From Stigmatella erecta (GTDB taxonomy: Bacteria; Myxococcota; Myxococcia; Myxococcales; Myxococcaceae), in NCBI RefSeq assembly GCF_900111745.1, contig NZ_FOIJ01000001.1:124001-188000 (forward strand): DNA of 64,000 nt, read 5' to 3'. Numbering within the stretch: position 1 is the first letter of the stretch; each line of letters opens with the position of its first letter. Of the stretch, positions 29,701 through 38,738 are shown piece by piece. The position numbers and the translations under genes were made by a program. The notes below the pieces were generated by a model. That model was not told where the DNA came from. It saw only the letters and a program-made list of their open reading frames with translations, and did no database searches.

Positions 29701-30314
29701 TCCGGGGCCACGAAGCCCGGCGAGCCCACGGTCCGCCGCTGATCCAGCCCCTCGCGGGCCAGCGCCAGGCCGAAGTCGAGCACCTTCACCTGGCCATCGA
29801 CGACCAGCACGTTGGCGGGCTTGAGGTCGCGGTGGATGACGCCCCAGCGGTGCATGTAGGCCAGCGCCTGGAGCACCTGGGCCAGCAGCTGCACGCGCAC
29901 GTCGTGGGGCTGGTTCTTGCCCGCCTCGGTGATGGTCCGCGCGCCGGTGAGCAGATCCATCGTGTAATACGGGCGCTGCTGATCATCGAACCCGTAGTCC
30001 AGCACGCTGATGACGTGCGGGTGGTGCAGGGACGTGAGGACCTTGAACTCATCGGCCAGCCCCAGGGCGATGTCGGGCTGGGTGTTCTTCGAGGGGAGCT
30101 GGTGACGCAGCGACGTGTGGGCGATCTCTTCGACCGAGCGGTGCAGCCGCTTCAGCGCGACGATCCCCGAGAGCCGGTCCCGGACTTGATACACCGTGCC
30201 CATGCCGCCGCGGCCGACGACATTCATGATGTGGTAGCGCCGTCCGACCATCTCCGCGCCCGCCTGCGAGAGCGCTTCGATGTCTCCGTTGCTGCTTTCC
30301 ATGACTGCGCTCAT
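26739..30314 (-). CDS. Ser/Thr kinase - AAA ATPase - TPR giant regulator
   Basis: A 1191-residue signalling protein. Kinase domain at about 28-285, with GRGGMGTVY (34-42), Lys55, HRDLKPAN (Asp163) and DFG (Asp180), all catalytic residues intact. A STAND/AAA-type ATPase domain follows (about 300-600) with a P-loop GGESGVGKS and LILEDLQWMH. The remainder (about 640-1190) is TPR-like helical repeats. Such fusions are frequent in myxobacteria and are thought to couple protein binding on the TPRs to the kinase. No transmembrane helix is present. ATG 30314 was chosen; GTG 30335 is an alternative. The methyltransferase overlaps its end by four bases. Confidence 0.9.
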   Translation of the reverse strand: MSAVMESSNGDIEALSQAGAEMVGRRYHIMNVVGRGGMGTVYQVRDRLSGIVALKRLHRSVEEIAHTSLRHQLPSKNTQPDIALGLADEFKVLTSLHHPHVISVLDYGFDDQQRPYYTMDLLTGARTITEAGKNQPHDVRVQLLAQVLQALAYMHRWGVIHRDLKPANVLVVDGQVKVLDFGLALAREGLDQRRTVGSPGFVAPELFEKKAASAASDLYSLGMIAYRLFAMPSGLGKNPGLSPDFGESPVGRFLQKLSAPNPYERFASAEEALTALTEATGQQIPTETQATRESFLQGARLVGREREQAWMEQLLDQTLTDRGSAWLIGGESGVGKSRLLDEVRTLALVRGAVAVRGQAVSSGGSLYHEWRSVLRWLVLWTEPTDHEASVLQPLVEDIEALLGRLVNEAPALEPEAAQGRLFAVVEDLFRRVPCRMVLILEDLQWMHAESLRLLTRIAAMARHLPLLVLGSFRDDERPGLAQELPMMDVIRLPRLRADAIAVLTESMIGPAGRSPQLVEMLQRETEGNPFFLVEVVRALAEETGQLDRIGTTPLPSKVFPGGMQQIIQRRLDKLNPAAIELLRLAAVIGRQIDVKVLRACASPLHINTWLSECASAAVLELFEGQWRFTHDKLREGVLANLPAFAEPLLHRQAAEAIESVYPEAQDWASALALHWGKAGELEKEARWSQRAGEQALVAYSCLEAIQYLERARALRKPAEGDALHLSVTQSYAMGRIEALLAEAAFQLGDTARCCAHAESALLYFDRHAATGEPGWSEGALAQIIQRMALPVLPTAFEMGPLEFTRPPIEAGRLLLRLTEIFIYAQDFPRLLWSGMRMLSLYEPLGPSPELARAYALMAVVASSIPQTRHVAEAWLARALEMAESLGSPVDLAFVLARRAVCGMPLGRWQELDGWLHRALALASELGDFRQVEEARGMLANACFYSGQYTTALEMTDQMQTSAHRRGAVQTQHWGAMIRVGPLLRLGRYAQAVANMEPEVSWFETCAGTSERIMAVGSLALAYLRMGNTSRALETAARTLETLHTLKPVAYWLQSGIASIAEVYFTLWEQAVAASSPDQEALAQGARATRRSLDTFSQTFPFAQAAAWLCRGMEAALSGNLSEAHQAWEEALASARRFSTPFEEGLAHFEMGRHLPLQDAERRNHLLRARELFSVLGAEGEMLRVQKELDRA

Positions 30315-30331
30315 CCCGTTCTGAGGAAGGA

Positions 30332-30378
30332 CCACGGACCGTGGGATTTAAACATGTCTACGCCTTCGATGAGACATG
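30332..30378. promoter_or_regulatory. Two inverted repeats in divergent promoter region
   Basis: CCACGG-A-CCGTGG (30332-30344) and CATGTCT-N12-AGACATG (30353-30378) lie between the kinase gene and the membrane protein at 30473. Both are perfect and the second has the spacing of a dimer operator. No regulator can be assigned. Confidence 0.3.
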
Positions 30379-30472
30379 ACAACCTCCCTTGCCTGCCTGG
30401 AATGCCTTGGAATTAAAAGGCTTTCCAGTTTTACGGTTCCGAAGCGACGATGCGGATCTCGGGGTGGCTTCC

Positions 30473-32641
30473 ATGGGTCGGTACGCCTTCACGCTGTTTA
30501 CCAGCGCCTTTCTGCTTTTTGGGGTTCAACCCTTGGTGGGGAAGTTCGCACTGCCCTGGTTTGGCGGGACTCCGGCGGTGTGGACCGCCTGCATGCTGTT
30601 CTTCCAGGCCGCGCTCCTGGCGGGCTACGCCTATGCGCATGGGCTGGTGACGCGGTTTCCGCCCCGGCGTCAGGCGCAGCTCCACCTGGGCTTGCTTGCT
30701 CTGGCGGTGGGAGTGCTGGCGGGGCGCGCCTTGCTGACAGGCTCGCCCGTGGCCCCGGGGCTGGAGTGGCGTCCCGACGGTGTGGAGGGGCTCACGGGCC
30801 GCCTGCTGGCGATGCTGGCGGCGACCATCGGCTTGCCGTTCTTCGTGCTGTCCACCTCGGCCCCCCTGCTGCAGAGCTGGTTTGCCCGCGCCCGGCCTGG
30901 CACCTCGCCGTACCGGCTGTATGCCCTGTCCAACGCGGGCTCGCTGCTGGGGCTGTTGAGCTACCCCTTCCTGGTCGAGCCCCTGGTGCCGAGATCCCTC
31001 CAGGGCTGGGCGTGGGGCGCGGGGTTTGTCGTCTTCGCCGCCGGGTGTGCGGCCTGTGCGTGGGACATGAAGGGCCGGGTGGGGGAGGCGGCGCCCTCGG
31101 AAGCGGTGGCCGAGGACACGGAGGAGACGGAACGGCCGGGGGCGGGGCGCACCGTGCTGTGGCTGGGGCTGAGCGCCTGCGCGTCCGTGCTGCTGCTGGC
31201 CACGACGAACCAGCTCTCGCAGGACGTGGCGGCGGGCCCCTTCCTGTGGGTGCTGCCCCTGGCGATCTACCTGCTCACCTTCATCCTCGCCTTCGAGCGG
31301 GAGGCGCTCTACTCGCGCGCCTTCTTCTCCCTGCTCCTCGTGGTCGCCGTGGGCGGGGTGACGCGGGTGGTGCTGGAGGGGCCGCACACCCCGCTGGTGC
31401 TCCAGCTCCTGGCGTACTGCGGCGCGCTGCTGGCGGGCTGCATGGTGTGTCACGGGGAGCTGTACCGCTTGCGGCCCGCCCCCCGTCACCTGAGCGCCTT
31501 CTTCCTGTGCGTGTCCATCGGCGGGGTGCTGGGGGGCGCGTTCGTCAGCCTCGGGGCGCCCCACCTGTTCCTCACCTTCGCCGAGTACCCGCTGGCGTTG
31601 ACGGCGTGCTGCCTGGTGGCGCTGGTGGCCATGGTGGTGCACCCCACGGGCGAGGAGCTGACGGGGCGGTGGCGGCGGATGCTGCGCATCTTCATGCTCG
31701 CCTTCGTGGTGGTGGGGCTGGGCGTGTCGGTGGTGGATTTCCGGCGGGAGATCCGGCTGACGGCGCGGAACTTCTTCGGCGTGGTGCAGGTGCTGGAGCA
31801 GGGGCGGGACGATGCCGCCAAGCACCGCTTCACGCTCAAGCACGGTGCCATCGTCCACGGCGTCCAGTACACCGAGCCGGAGCGGCGCAAGCAGCCCATG
31901 TCCTACTTCACGCGGGAGAGCGGGCTGGGGCTGGCCATCGCCGAGCACCGCCGCCTGCGCGAGGTGCTGGGGCTTCCCGAGGGCCTGCGCATCGGCGTGC
32001 TGGGCCTGGGCATTGGCTCCAGCGCCGCCCTGGCCCAGGCCGGGGACCGGGTGCGCTTCTATGAGATCAACCCGAAGATCATCTCCCTGGCGCAAGGGGA
32101 GGGGGGCTACTTCAGCTACCTGAGCGATGCCTCCGCCCGTATCGACATCGTGGAGGGGGATGCGCGCATCGCGCTGGAGCAGGAGCTGGAGCGCCAGGAG
32201 CCCCAGGGCTTCGATGTGCTCGCGGTGGACGTGTTCAGCTCGGACTCCATTCCAGTGCACCTGCTCACGGAGGAAGCCGTGGCGGTCTACCGCCAGCACC
32301 TGGCGCCCCATGGGGTGCTGGCCCTGCACATCAGCAACGCCCACCTGGATCTGGTGCCCATCACGCTCGCCCATGCCCAGGCGTTCCGGATGCACGCCAC
32401 GCTCGTGGTCTACGAGCCCAAGGATGCGTCGGCGCGCAGCGTGTGGGTGATTCTCAGTCCGGATGCGGAGTTCTCCTGGAGCAGCACCTTCCGCGGGGCG
32501 GTGGCGAGCGTGCGCCGGCTGGAGCTGGAGGGGCCGCCGTCGCTCACCTGGACGGACGAGCGGGGCAGCGTGCTGCCCCTGCTCCGGCGGGGAGGCTGGG
32601 TGACCGAGGCCCGGGAAGTCCTCCTGCCCCGCGCGCCCTGA
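30473..32641 (+). CDS. Membrane protein fused to spermidine-synthase-like domain
   Basis: A 722-residue protein with an N-terminal half (about 1-450) of roughly ten or more transmembrane helices, such as FTSAFLLFGVQPLVGKFALP and the loop STSAPLLQSWFARA seen in this family, followed by a soluble methyltransferase-fold domain (about 500-690) with motif I IGVLGLGIGSSAAL, FYEINPKII and VEGDARI. The domain resembles spermidine synthase but the natural reaction is unknown; aminopropyl transfer is not established for membrane fusions. ATG 30473 was taken because the sequence becomes membrane-like there. Confidence 0.85.
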   Translation: MGRYAFTLFTSAFLLFGVQPLVGKFALPWFGGTPAVWTACMLFFQAALLAGYAYAHGLVTRFPPRRQAQLHLGLLALAVGVLAGRALLTGSPVAPGLEWRPDGVEGLTGRLLAMLAATIGLPFFVLSTSAPLLQSWFARARPGTSPYRLYALSNAGSLLGLLSYPFLVEPLVPRSLQGWAWGAGFVVFAAGCAACAWDMKGRVGEAAPSEAVAEDTEETERPGAGRTVLWLGLSACASVLLLATTNQLSQDVAAGPFLWVLPLAIYLLTFILAFEREALYSRAFFSLLLVVAVGGVTRVVLEGPHTPLVLQLLAYCGALLAGCMVCHGELYRLRPAPRHLSAFFLCVSIGGVLGGAFVSLGAPHLFLTFAEYPLALTACCLVALVAMVVHPTGEELTGRWRRMLRIFMLAFVVVGLGVSVVDFRREIRLTARNFFGVVQVLEQGRDDAAKHRFTLKHGAIVHGVQYTEPERRKQPMSYFTRESGLGLAIAEHRRLREVLGLPEGLRIGVLGLGIGSSAALAQAGDRVRFYEINPKIISLAQGEGGYFSYLSDASARIDIVEGDARIALEQELERQEPQGFDVLAVDVFSSDSIPVHLLTEEAVAVYRQHLAPHGVLALHISNAHLDLVPITLAHAQAFRMHATLVVYEPKDASARSVWVILSPDAEFSWSSTFRGAVASVRRLELEGPPSLTWTDERGSVLPLLRRGGWVTEAREVLLPRAP

Positions 32642-32672
32642 GGCGTTGGACGCCGGGCCCGCCGTGCGGTAG

Positions 32673-34673
<2,001 letters not shown>

Positions 34674-34747
34674 CGGGGGAGTGGGCTTCCCCTCGGGAAA
34701 TGCCCTGTACGTGACATTTGATGCTGTCACTGGCAAAGATGGGGTGT

Positions 34748-34777
34748 GAAGGGGGGCCAGGCGCAGGGGGCCCCTTC
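34748..34777 (+). terminator. Hairpin after thiC, possible terminator
   Basis: GAAGGGG (34748-34754) pairs with CCCCTTC (34771-34777), followed by a weak TGTTCT tail, 75 bases after the thiC stop. Confidence 0.4.
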
Positions 34778-34797
34778 TGTTCTAGAGGGGTTTGCTC

Positions 34798-35181
34798 ATG
34801 GAGCCGCAGTACACGGGGTCGCAGTTTCTGACCGGTTCGCCGGTGCCGACCCAGGACGAGAAGACGTGGGGCATGCTGGCGCACCTCAGTGCGCTGGTCG
34901 CAGGCATTTTCGGTTTCCCCTTTCTGGGCCCACTCATCGTGATGCTCACCAAGGGGAAGGAGTCGCAGTGGGTGGAGAGCCACGCGAAGGAGGCCCTGAA
35001 CTTCCAGATCACCGTCACGGCGGCCATCTGGATCTCCGCGGCCCTCATGCTGTGCGTGGTGGGCTTCCTGCTGCTGCCCGTCATCGGCCTCGCGGCCCTG
35101 ATCCTCACCATCCTCGCCGGCATCAAGGCGAACAATGGGGAGATGTACCGCTACCCGGCCACGGTCCGGCTGGTGAAGTAG
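34798..35181 (+). CDS. DUF4870-type membrane protein
   Basis: A 127-residue protein with the DUF4870 pattern: EKTWGMLAHLSAL, a first membrane segment at GIFGFPFLGPLIVML, then the signature SHAKEALNFQITV, and two more helices up to about residue 108, ending in YRYPATVRLVK. The fold is Tic20-like and no function is established. ATG 34798 has AGAGGGG eight bases upstream; an in-frame TTG two codons earlier is less likely. Its stop is seven bases from the convergent moaA gene. Confidence 0.85.
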   Translation: MEPQYTGSQFLTGSPVPTQDEKTWGMLAHLSALVAGIFGFPFLGPLIVMLTKGKESQWVESHAKEALNFQITVTAAIWISAALMLCVVGFLLLPVIGLAALILTILAGIKANNGEMYRYPATVRLVK

Positions 35182-35188
35182 TCCGGCC

Positions 35189-36208
35189 TCAGCCGCCAAT
35201 GCCCATCATGGGCAGCAGCGTGGCGGCGTTGCCGGTCTCGGTGAAACGGTGGCCCTCGGGCTTCTCGCCCAGGGCCTGCCGGATGGCCAGCGCCAGCTCC
35301 GGGTCCGAGGCGCCTCCCCGGATGAGCTGGTGCAGGGGCGCCTGGGCGCGTCCTCCCAGGCAGCTGCGCAGATCGCCATTGGAGGCCACCCGGACGCGGT
35401 TGCACCCGCCGCAGAAGTTCTGGGTCAGCGGGGAGATGAAGCCCACCTGGCCCCCGGGCGCGCGCCAGTAGCGGGCCGGTCCCGAGGTGCTCACCTGCGT
35501 GCGCGCCTCCACGGGCTCCTCTTCCAGCGGGAGGCCGGAGGCCTGGAGCTGGGCCACCAACTCGGCGCTGGGCACGGGCTCGCCCTGGCCAAAGGGCATC
35601 AGCTCGATGAAGCGGGGGATGATGCCCCGCGCGTGGGAATACGCCACCAGCGCGGCGGCCTCGTGCTCGTTCACGCCCCGCATGACGACGACGTTGAGCT
35701 TGAGCGAGGCGAAGCCCGCCGCGGCGGCTGCGTCGATGCCGCGCAGCGTGGCGGCGAAATCCCCCTGCTTGGAGATGCGCCGGAAGGTCTCCGGCTGGAG
35801 CGTGTCCAGGCTGATGTTGAGCTGGCTCACGCCCGCCTCACGCAGTGGGACGGCCAGGCGCTCCAGGTGGCTGGCGTTGGTGGTGATGGCCACCCGCTCC
35901 ACGCCTGGCAGGGCGGACAGGGCCCGGGCAATGTCCAGGATGTCCGGCCGGATGAGGGGCTCGCCACCGGTCAGCCGCACGCGCTGGATGCCCATGCGCG
36001 CGAAGACGGAGACGATGCGCTCGAACTCCTGGGCGGTGAGCAGGTCCTTCTTGCCGCCCCACGAGGCAGGCGAGCAGTACGTGCAGCGGAAGTTGCACCG
36101 GTCCGTCACGCTCAGGCGCAGGTACGTCATCCTCCGGCCCTGGGCATCCAGAAGCGGGGGCGCGAGCGGGTCACGCGGGCTGACGGGGGAGCGCATGGCG
36201 AGAGTCAT
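35189..36208 (-). CDS. moaA: GTP 3',8-cyclase MoaA
   Basis: Radical-SAM enzyme catalysing the first step of molybdenum cofactor synthesis. The N-terminal cluster is Cys38, Cys42 and Cys45 (CNFRCTYC); the C-terminal cluster is in FCGGCNRVRV and the later Cys of LRSC; the C-terminal Gly-Gly tail (GIGG), needed in MoaA, is present. Length 339 is normal. Three in-frame ATGs (36232, 36208, 36196) could be the start and none has a strong ribosome-binding site; I chose 36208. moeA at 62246 and the molybdoenzyme at 3211 complete part of the pathway in this window. Confidence 0.92.
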   Translation of the reverse strand: MTLAMRSPVSPRDPLAPPLLDAQGRRMTYLRLSVTDRCNFRCTYCSPASWGGKKDLLTAQEFERIVSVFARMGIQRVRLTGGEPLIRPDILDIARALSALPGVERVAITTNASHLERLAVPLREAGVSQLNISLDTLQPETFRRISKQGDFAATLRGIDAAAAAGFASLKLNVVVMRGVNEHEAAALVAYSHARGIIPRFIELMPFGQGEPVPSAELVAQLQASGLPLEEEPVEARTQVSTSGPARYWRAPGGQVGFISPLTQNFCGGCNRVRVASNGDLRSCLGGRAQAPLHQLIRGGASDPELALAIRQALGEKPEGHRFTETGNAATLLPMMGIGG

Positions 36209-36284
36209 AACCGGGCCGCTGTCTTTACCCATGCCTTCGTTGCCAAGAACAGCCGGTTTGTGCCCGAGTGTTCTGGAGTAGGAC

Positions 36285-37484
36285 TCAAGCGACCTTGTTA
36301 CCGGACAGTGATGGTGCGGACGGAACCGGTGTCAGCTCCAGATCGTCGTCATCGGTGAGCCGCTCCAGCTCGGCCTCGGCCTCCTGGGCCCGGACCTCGG
36401 CCTCCAGGGGCTTCAGCTTGCGCTCGGCCATCTCCATCTTGATGCGGACCAGCCCCTCCTCGCCGATGTCGAGGAACGCGCGGACCACCTCGGGATCGAA
36501 CTGCGTGTTGGCGCAGCGTTTGATCTCCTGGATGGCGTTGGCGAACGTGGTGCCCTTGCGGTAGGGCCGGTCGCTCGTCATCGCGTCCAGCGTGTCGGCC
36601 ACCGCGAAGATGCGCGCGCCGACGTGAATCTCGTGCTTCTGGAGGTTGCGCGGGTAGCCCGCGCCGTCCCACCGCTCCTGGTGCGAGAGGACGATCTGCG
36701 CGGGGGTGGAGAGGAAGGGGATGTTCTGGATCATCTGGAAGCCGATGTCCGGATGCTTGCGCATCTCCATCCACTCGTCCGGGGTGAGCTTGCCCGGCTT
36801 GAGCAGCACCGCGTCCGGCACGCCGATCTTCCCGATGTCGTGCAGGAGCGCGCCGCGGCCAATCTCCTCCAGCTCCTTGCCCTGGATGCCCATGATGTTG
36901 GCGATGGCCGAGGTATAGGAGACCACCCGCTGGGAGTGGTCCGACGTCTCGTGCTCGCGCGCATCGAGCGCGGCCACCAGCGCCAGCAGGGTGTTCTGGT
37001 AGGTGTTGGCGATGTCCTTGAAGGCCGTGCGCAACTCGGCGGTCCTGTCGCGCACCTTGCGCTCGAGCTTCTTCTGGTAGCGCTTGCGCGCCAGCTCGAT
37101 GCGGCGCTTGGCCAGCGCGCGCTCGATGGCCCGGATGAGGTCCGTCAGCTTGGGTGGCTTGAGCAGGTAGTCCACCGCGCCCCGGCGCAGACAGTCCACC
37201 GCGGACTCCGTGTCCCCGTAGCCGGTCAGCATGATGACCGAGGTGTCCGGGAGCCGCTCGCGCAGGTTGTCCAGCAGCCAGAGCCCGTCCTTGCCCGGCA
37301 TCTTCATGTCGCTGATGACGAGCGGGGTCTCTGCCTCGCCCGCGACATCCAGCGCCATCTCGGCGCCATTGGCGACGACGCAGTTGTAGCCCTCCTCCGC
37401 GAGAAGGACAGAGATGACGTCGCGGACGGAGTCATCGTCATCGACGATCAAAATTCGGGGCGGGGCAGGAGGAATGGCTTCCAC
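36285..37484 (-). CDS. Response regulator with HD-GYP domain (candidate c-di-GMP phosphodiesterase)
   Basis: A 399-residue protein: receiver domain (about 5-120; phospho-Asp in VISDMKMPGKDG), a helical linker, then an HD-GYP domain (about 165-340) with HDIGKIGVPD and ERWDGAGYP, both signature motifs intact, and an acidic tail. It should hydrolyse cyclic-di-GMP when its receiver is phosphorylated. I chose GTG 37484, just before the receiver, since the sequence further upstream reads as low-complexity non-coding and has no good start; TTG 37523 or ATG 37670 cannot be excluded. The PilZ gene at 14112 is another c-di-GMP-related protein here. Confidence 0.87.
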   Translation of the reverse strand: MEAIPPAPPRILIVDDDDSVRDVISVLLAEEGYNCVVANGAEMALDVAGEAETPLVISDMKMPGKDGLWLLDNLRERLPDTSVIMLTGYGDTESAVDCLRRGAVDYLLKPPKLTDLIRAIERALAKRRIELARKRYQKKLERKVRDRTAELRTAFKDIANTYQNTLLALVAALDAREHETSDHSQRVVSYTSAIANIMGIQGKELEEIGRGALLHDIGKIGVPDAVLLKPGKLTPDEWMEMRKHPDIGFQMIQNIPFLSTPAQIVLSHQERWDGAGYPRNLQKHEIHVGARIFAVADTLDAMTSDRPYRKGTTFANAIQEIKRCANTQFDPEVVRAFLDIGEEGLVRIKMEMAERKLKPLEAEVRAQEAEAELERLTDDDDLELTPVPSAPSLSGNKVA

Positions 37485-37647
37485 GGGAGGGGATTCTAAA
37501 GGTTTCCGGGTTTCGATCGCCAACAGGTAAGGGAAATTACCACCTTCCCTGCCTTCTCGGCTGCTCTCCTTTCTGGGATTGGGGGAACTTTCCCAAGGGA
37601 AGAAAGCTCCCGGACGAGAGCGCTCGGTTGCCCGGATGAGGCAAGGG

Positions 37648-37676
37648 TTGACGGGGGCAGGTGGCTCCATTACTCA
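37648..37676 (+). promoter_or_regulatory. Candidate promoter of the his operon
   Basis: TTGACG (37648-37653), a 17-base spacer and a poor -10 TACTCA (37671-37676). If used, transcription would start close to the GTG of the leader peptide at 37684, leaving almost no untranslated leader. Confidence 0.3.
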
Positions 37677-37683
37677 TAGGAGC

Positions 37684-37776
37684 GTGCGTCTTTTCTTCCG
37701 CCATCATCCCCATGCGCATCATCGGCTCGGCTCCGACGGGACCGTTCGCCGCGCGCATGCTGGGGTGACTGTCTGA
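37684..37776 (+). CDS. Histidine operon leader peptide (attenuator)
   Basis: A 30-codon frame beginning GTG 37684 whose codons 7-13 read His-His-Pro-His-Ala-His-His, five histidines in seven, with another at codon 25. It ends in TGA at 37774-37776, 34 bases before a strong terminator that precedes hisG. Ribosome stalling at these codons when charged tRNA-His is scarce would let transcription continue. An AGGAG directly precedes the GTG with only one base of spacing, so translation may be leaderless or begin at the in-frame ATG 37636. Histidine is a rare residue, and this placement makes chance unlikely. Confidence 0.75.
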   Translation: MRLFFRHHPHAHHRLGSDGTVRRAHAGVTV

Positions 37777-37810
37777 GAAGACCCACTCCTCCGGCCCTGC
37801 CGCAGTGACC

Positions 37811-37841
37811 GAAAGCCCGTCCTCCCTGGACGGGCTTTTTT
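37811..37841 (+). terminator. Intrinsic terminator in the his leader (attenuator terminator)
   Basis: AAGCCCGTCC (37813-37822) pairs perfectly with GGACGGGCTT (37828-37837) across a TCCCT loop, followed by a run of T to 37841. It lies 40 bases before hisG ATG. The 5' arm's CCCGTC can alternatively pair with GACGGG at 37735-37740 inside the leader frame, a six-base candidate antiterminator. Confidence 0.88.
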
Positions 37842-37880
37842 CGTTTCAGCCGCTCCCTCGTCATTCCCCCGGAAGCTCCC

Positions 37881-38738
37881 ATGCTGAAGATCGCTCTTCC
37901 CAACAAAGGCCGTCTCTCCGAAGAGGTCCGTGAGCTGTTCAATGATGCTGGGCTCGAGGTGCGCGTCCGCGGAGAGCGGGCCCTCACCGCCTCGCTGGGT
38001 GGCGAGTTCGAGGCCATTTTCGTCCGGGCCCAGGACATCCCCGAGTTCGTCGCGGATGGGGCCGCCCACGCGGGTGTTACTGGGTGGGATCTCGTCAATG
38101 AGTCCGGGCGCGAGCTGGACCTGTTGATGGACCTGGAGTTCGGCAAATGCCGCCTGGTGGTGGCCGCCCGGGAGGAGAGTGGCCTCACGTCGGTGGAGGG
38201 GGTGAAGGACGGGATGCGCGTGGCCTCGTGTTTCCCCCGGCTGACGCAGGAGTTCTTCCAGCGCCGGGGGCAGCAGGTGACGGTGGTGCCCGTCTCCGGC
38301 GCGGCGGAGATCGCCCCCCACCTGGGCATCGCGGACATCGTTGTGGACCTGACCTCCACGGGCTCCACCCTGAAGATGAACGGCCTGCGCGAGGTGGGCA
38401 CCGTGCTGGAGTCCAGCGCGCGGCTGGTGGCGTGCAAGCGCAATAATGAGGAGGCCGCGCTCCGGCTGGGGGAGCTGAAGCAGGCCCTGGGCTCGGTGCT
38501 GGCCGCCCGGGGCAAGCGCTACTTGATGGCCAACGTGCCGCGCAAGGTGCTGCCCCAGGTGCGAGAGATCCTCCCGGGGCTCAACGGGCCCACCGTCGTG
38601 GACATCATGAACGGTGGGGACTTCGTGGCCGTGCACTCGGTGGTGTCCGCGAAGACCATCTACCGCACCATCAATGGGCTGAAGGCCCTGGGCTGTGAGG
38701 GCATCCTCGTCACCCGCATCGAGAGGCTGATGCCATGA
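37881..38738 (+). CDS. hisG: ATP phosphoribosyltransferase (long form)
   Basis: First, committed step of histidine synthesis: ATP plus PRPP to phosphoribosyl-ATP, feedback-inhibited by histidine. The 285-residue length and the C-terminal domain (about 215-285, with MANVPRKVLPQVREILPGL) mark the long HisG_L form, which does not need HisZ. The PRPP loop is VDLTSTGSTL near 153-162. Family signatures MLKIALPNKGRLSEE and GVTGWD are clear. ATG 37881 follows GGAAGC; the attenuator lies directly upstream. It overlaps hisD by four bases (ATGA). Confidence 0.97.
   Translation: MLKIALPNKGRLSEEVRELFNDAGLEVRVRGERALTASLGGEFEAIFVRAQDIPEFVADGAAHAGVTGWDLVNESGRELDLLMDLEFGKCRLVVAAREESGLTSVEGVKDGMRVASCFPRLTQEFFQRRGQQVTVVPVSGAAEIAPHLGIADIVVDLTSTGSTLKMNGLREVGTVLESSARLVACKRNNEEAALRLGELKQALGSVLAARGKRYLMANVPRKVLPQVREILPGLNGPTVVDIMNGGDFVAVHSVVSAKTIYRTINGLKALGCEGILVTRIERLMP

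Noticed and set aside
27399-30416. 1005-codon forward frame opposite the kinase gene
   Set aside because: Antisense of a verified gene with normal GC3 periodicity; the protein is His/Gln/Leu-rich and has no motif. The same applies to the antisense of ftsH (8768-10732).
37485-37670. N-terminal extension of the HD-GYP protein to ATG 37670
   Set aside because: Sequence is low-complexity, and overlaps the his promoter region; the receiver domain starts right after GTG 37484.
37711-37767. Short frame MRIIGSAPTGPFAARMLG in the his leader
   Set aside because: Different frame from the His codons; no ribosome-binding site and no regulatory logic.
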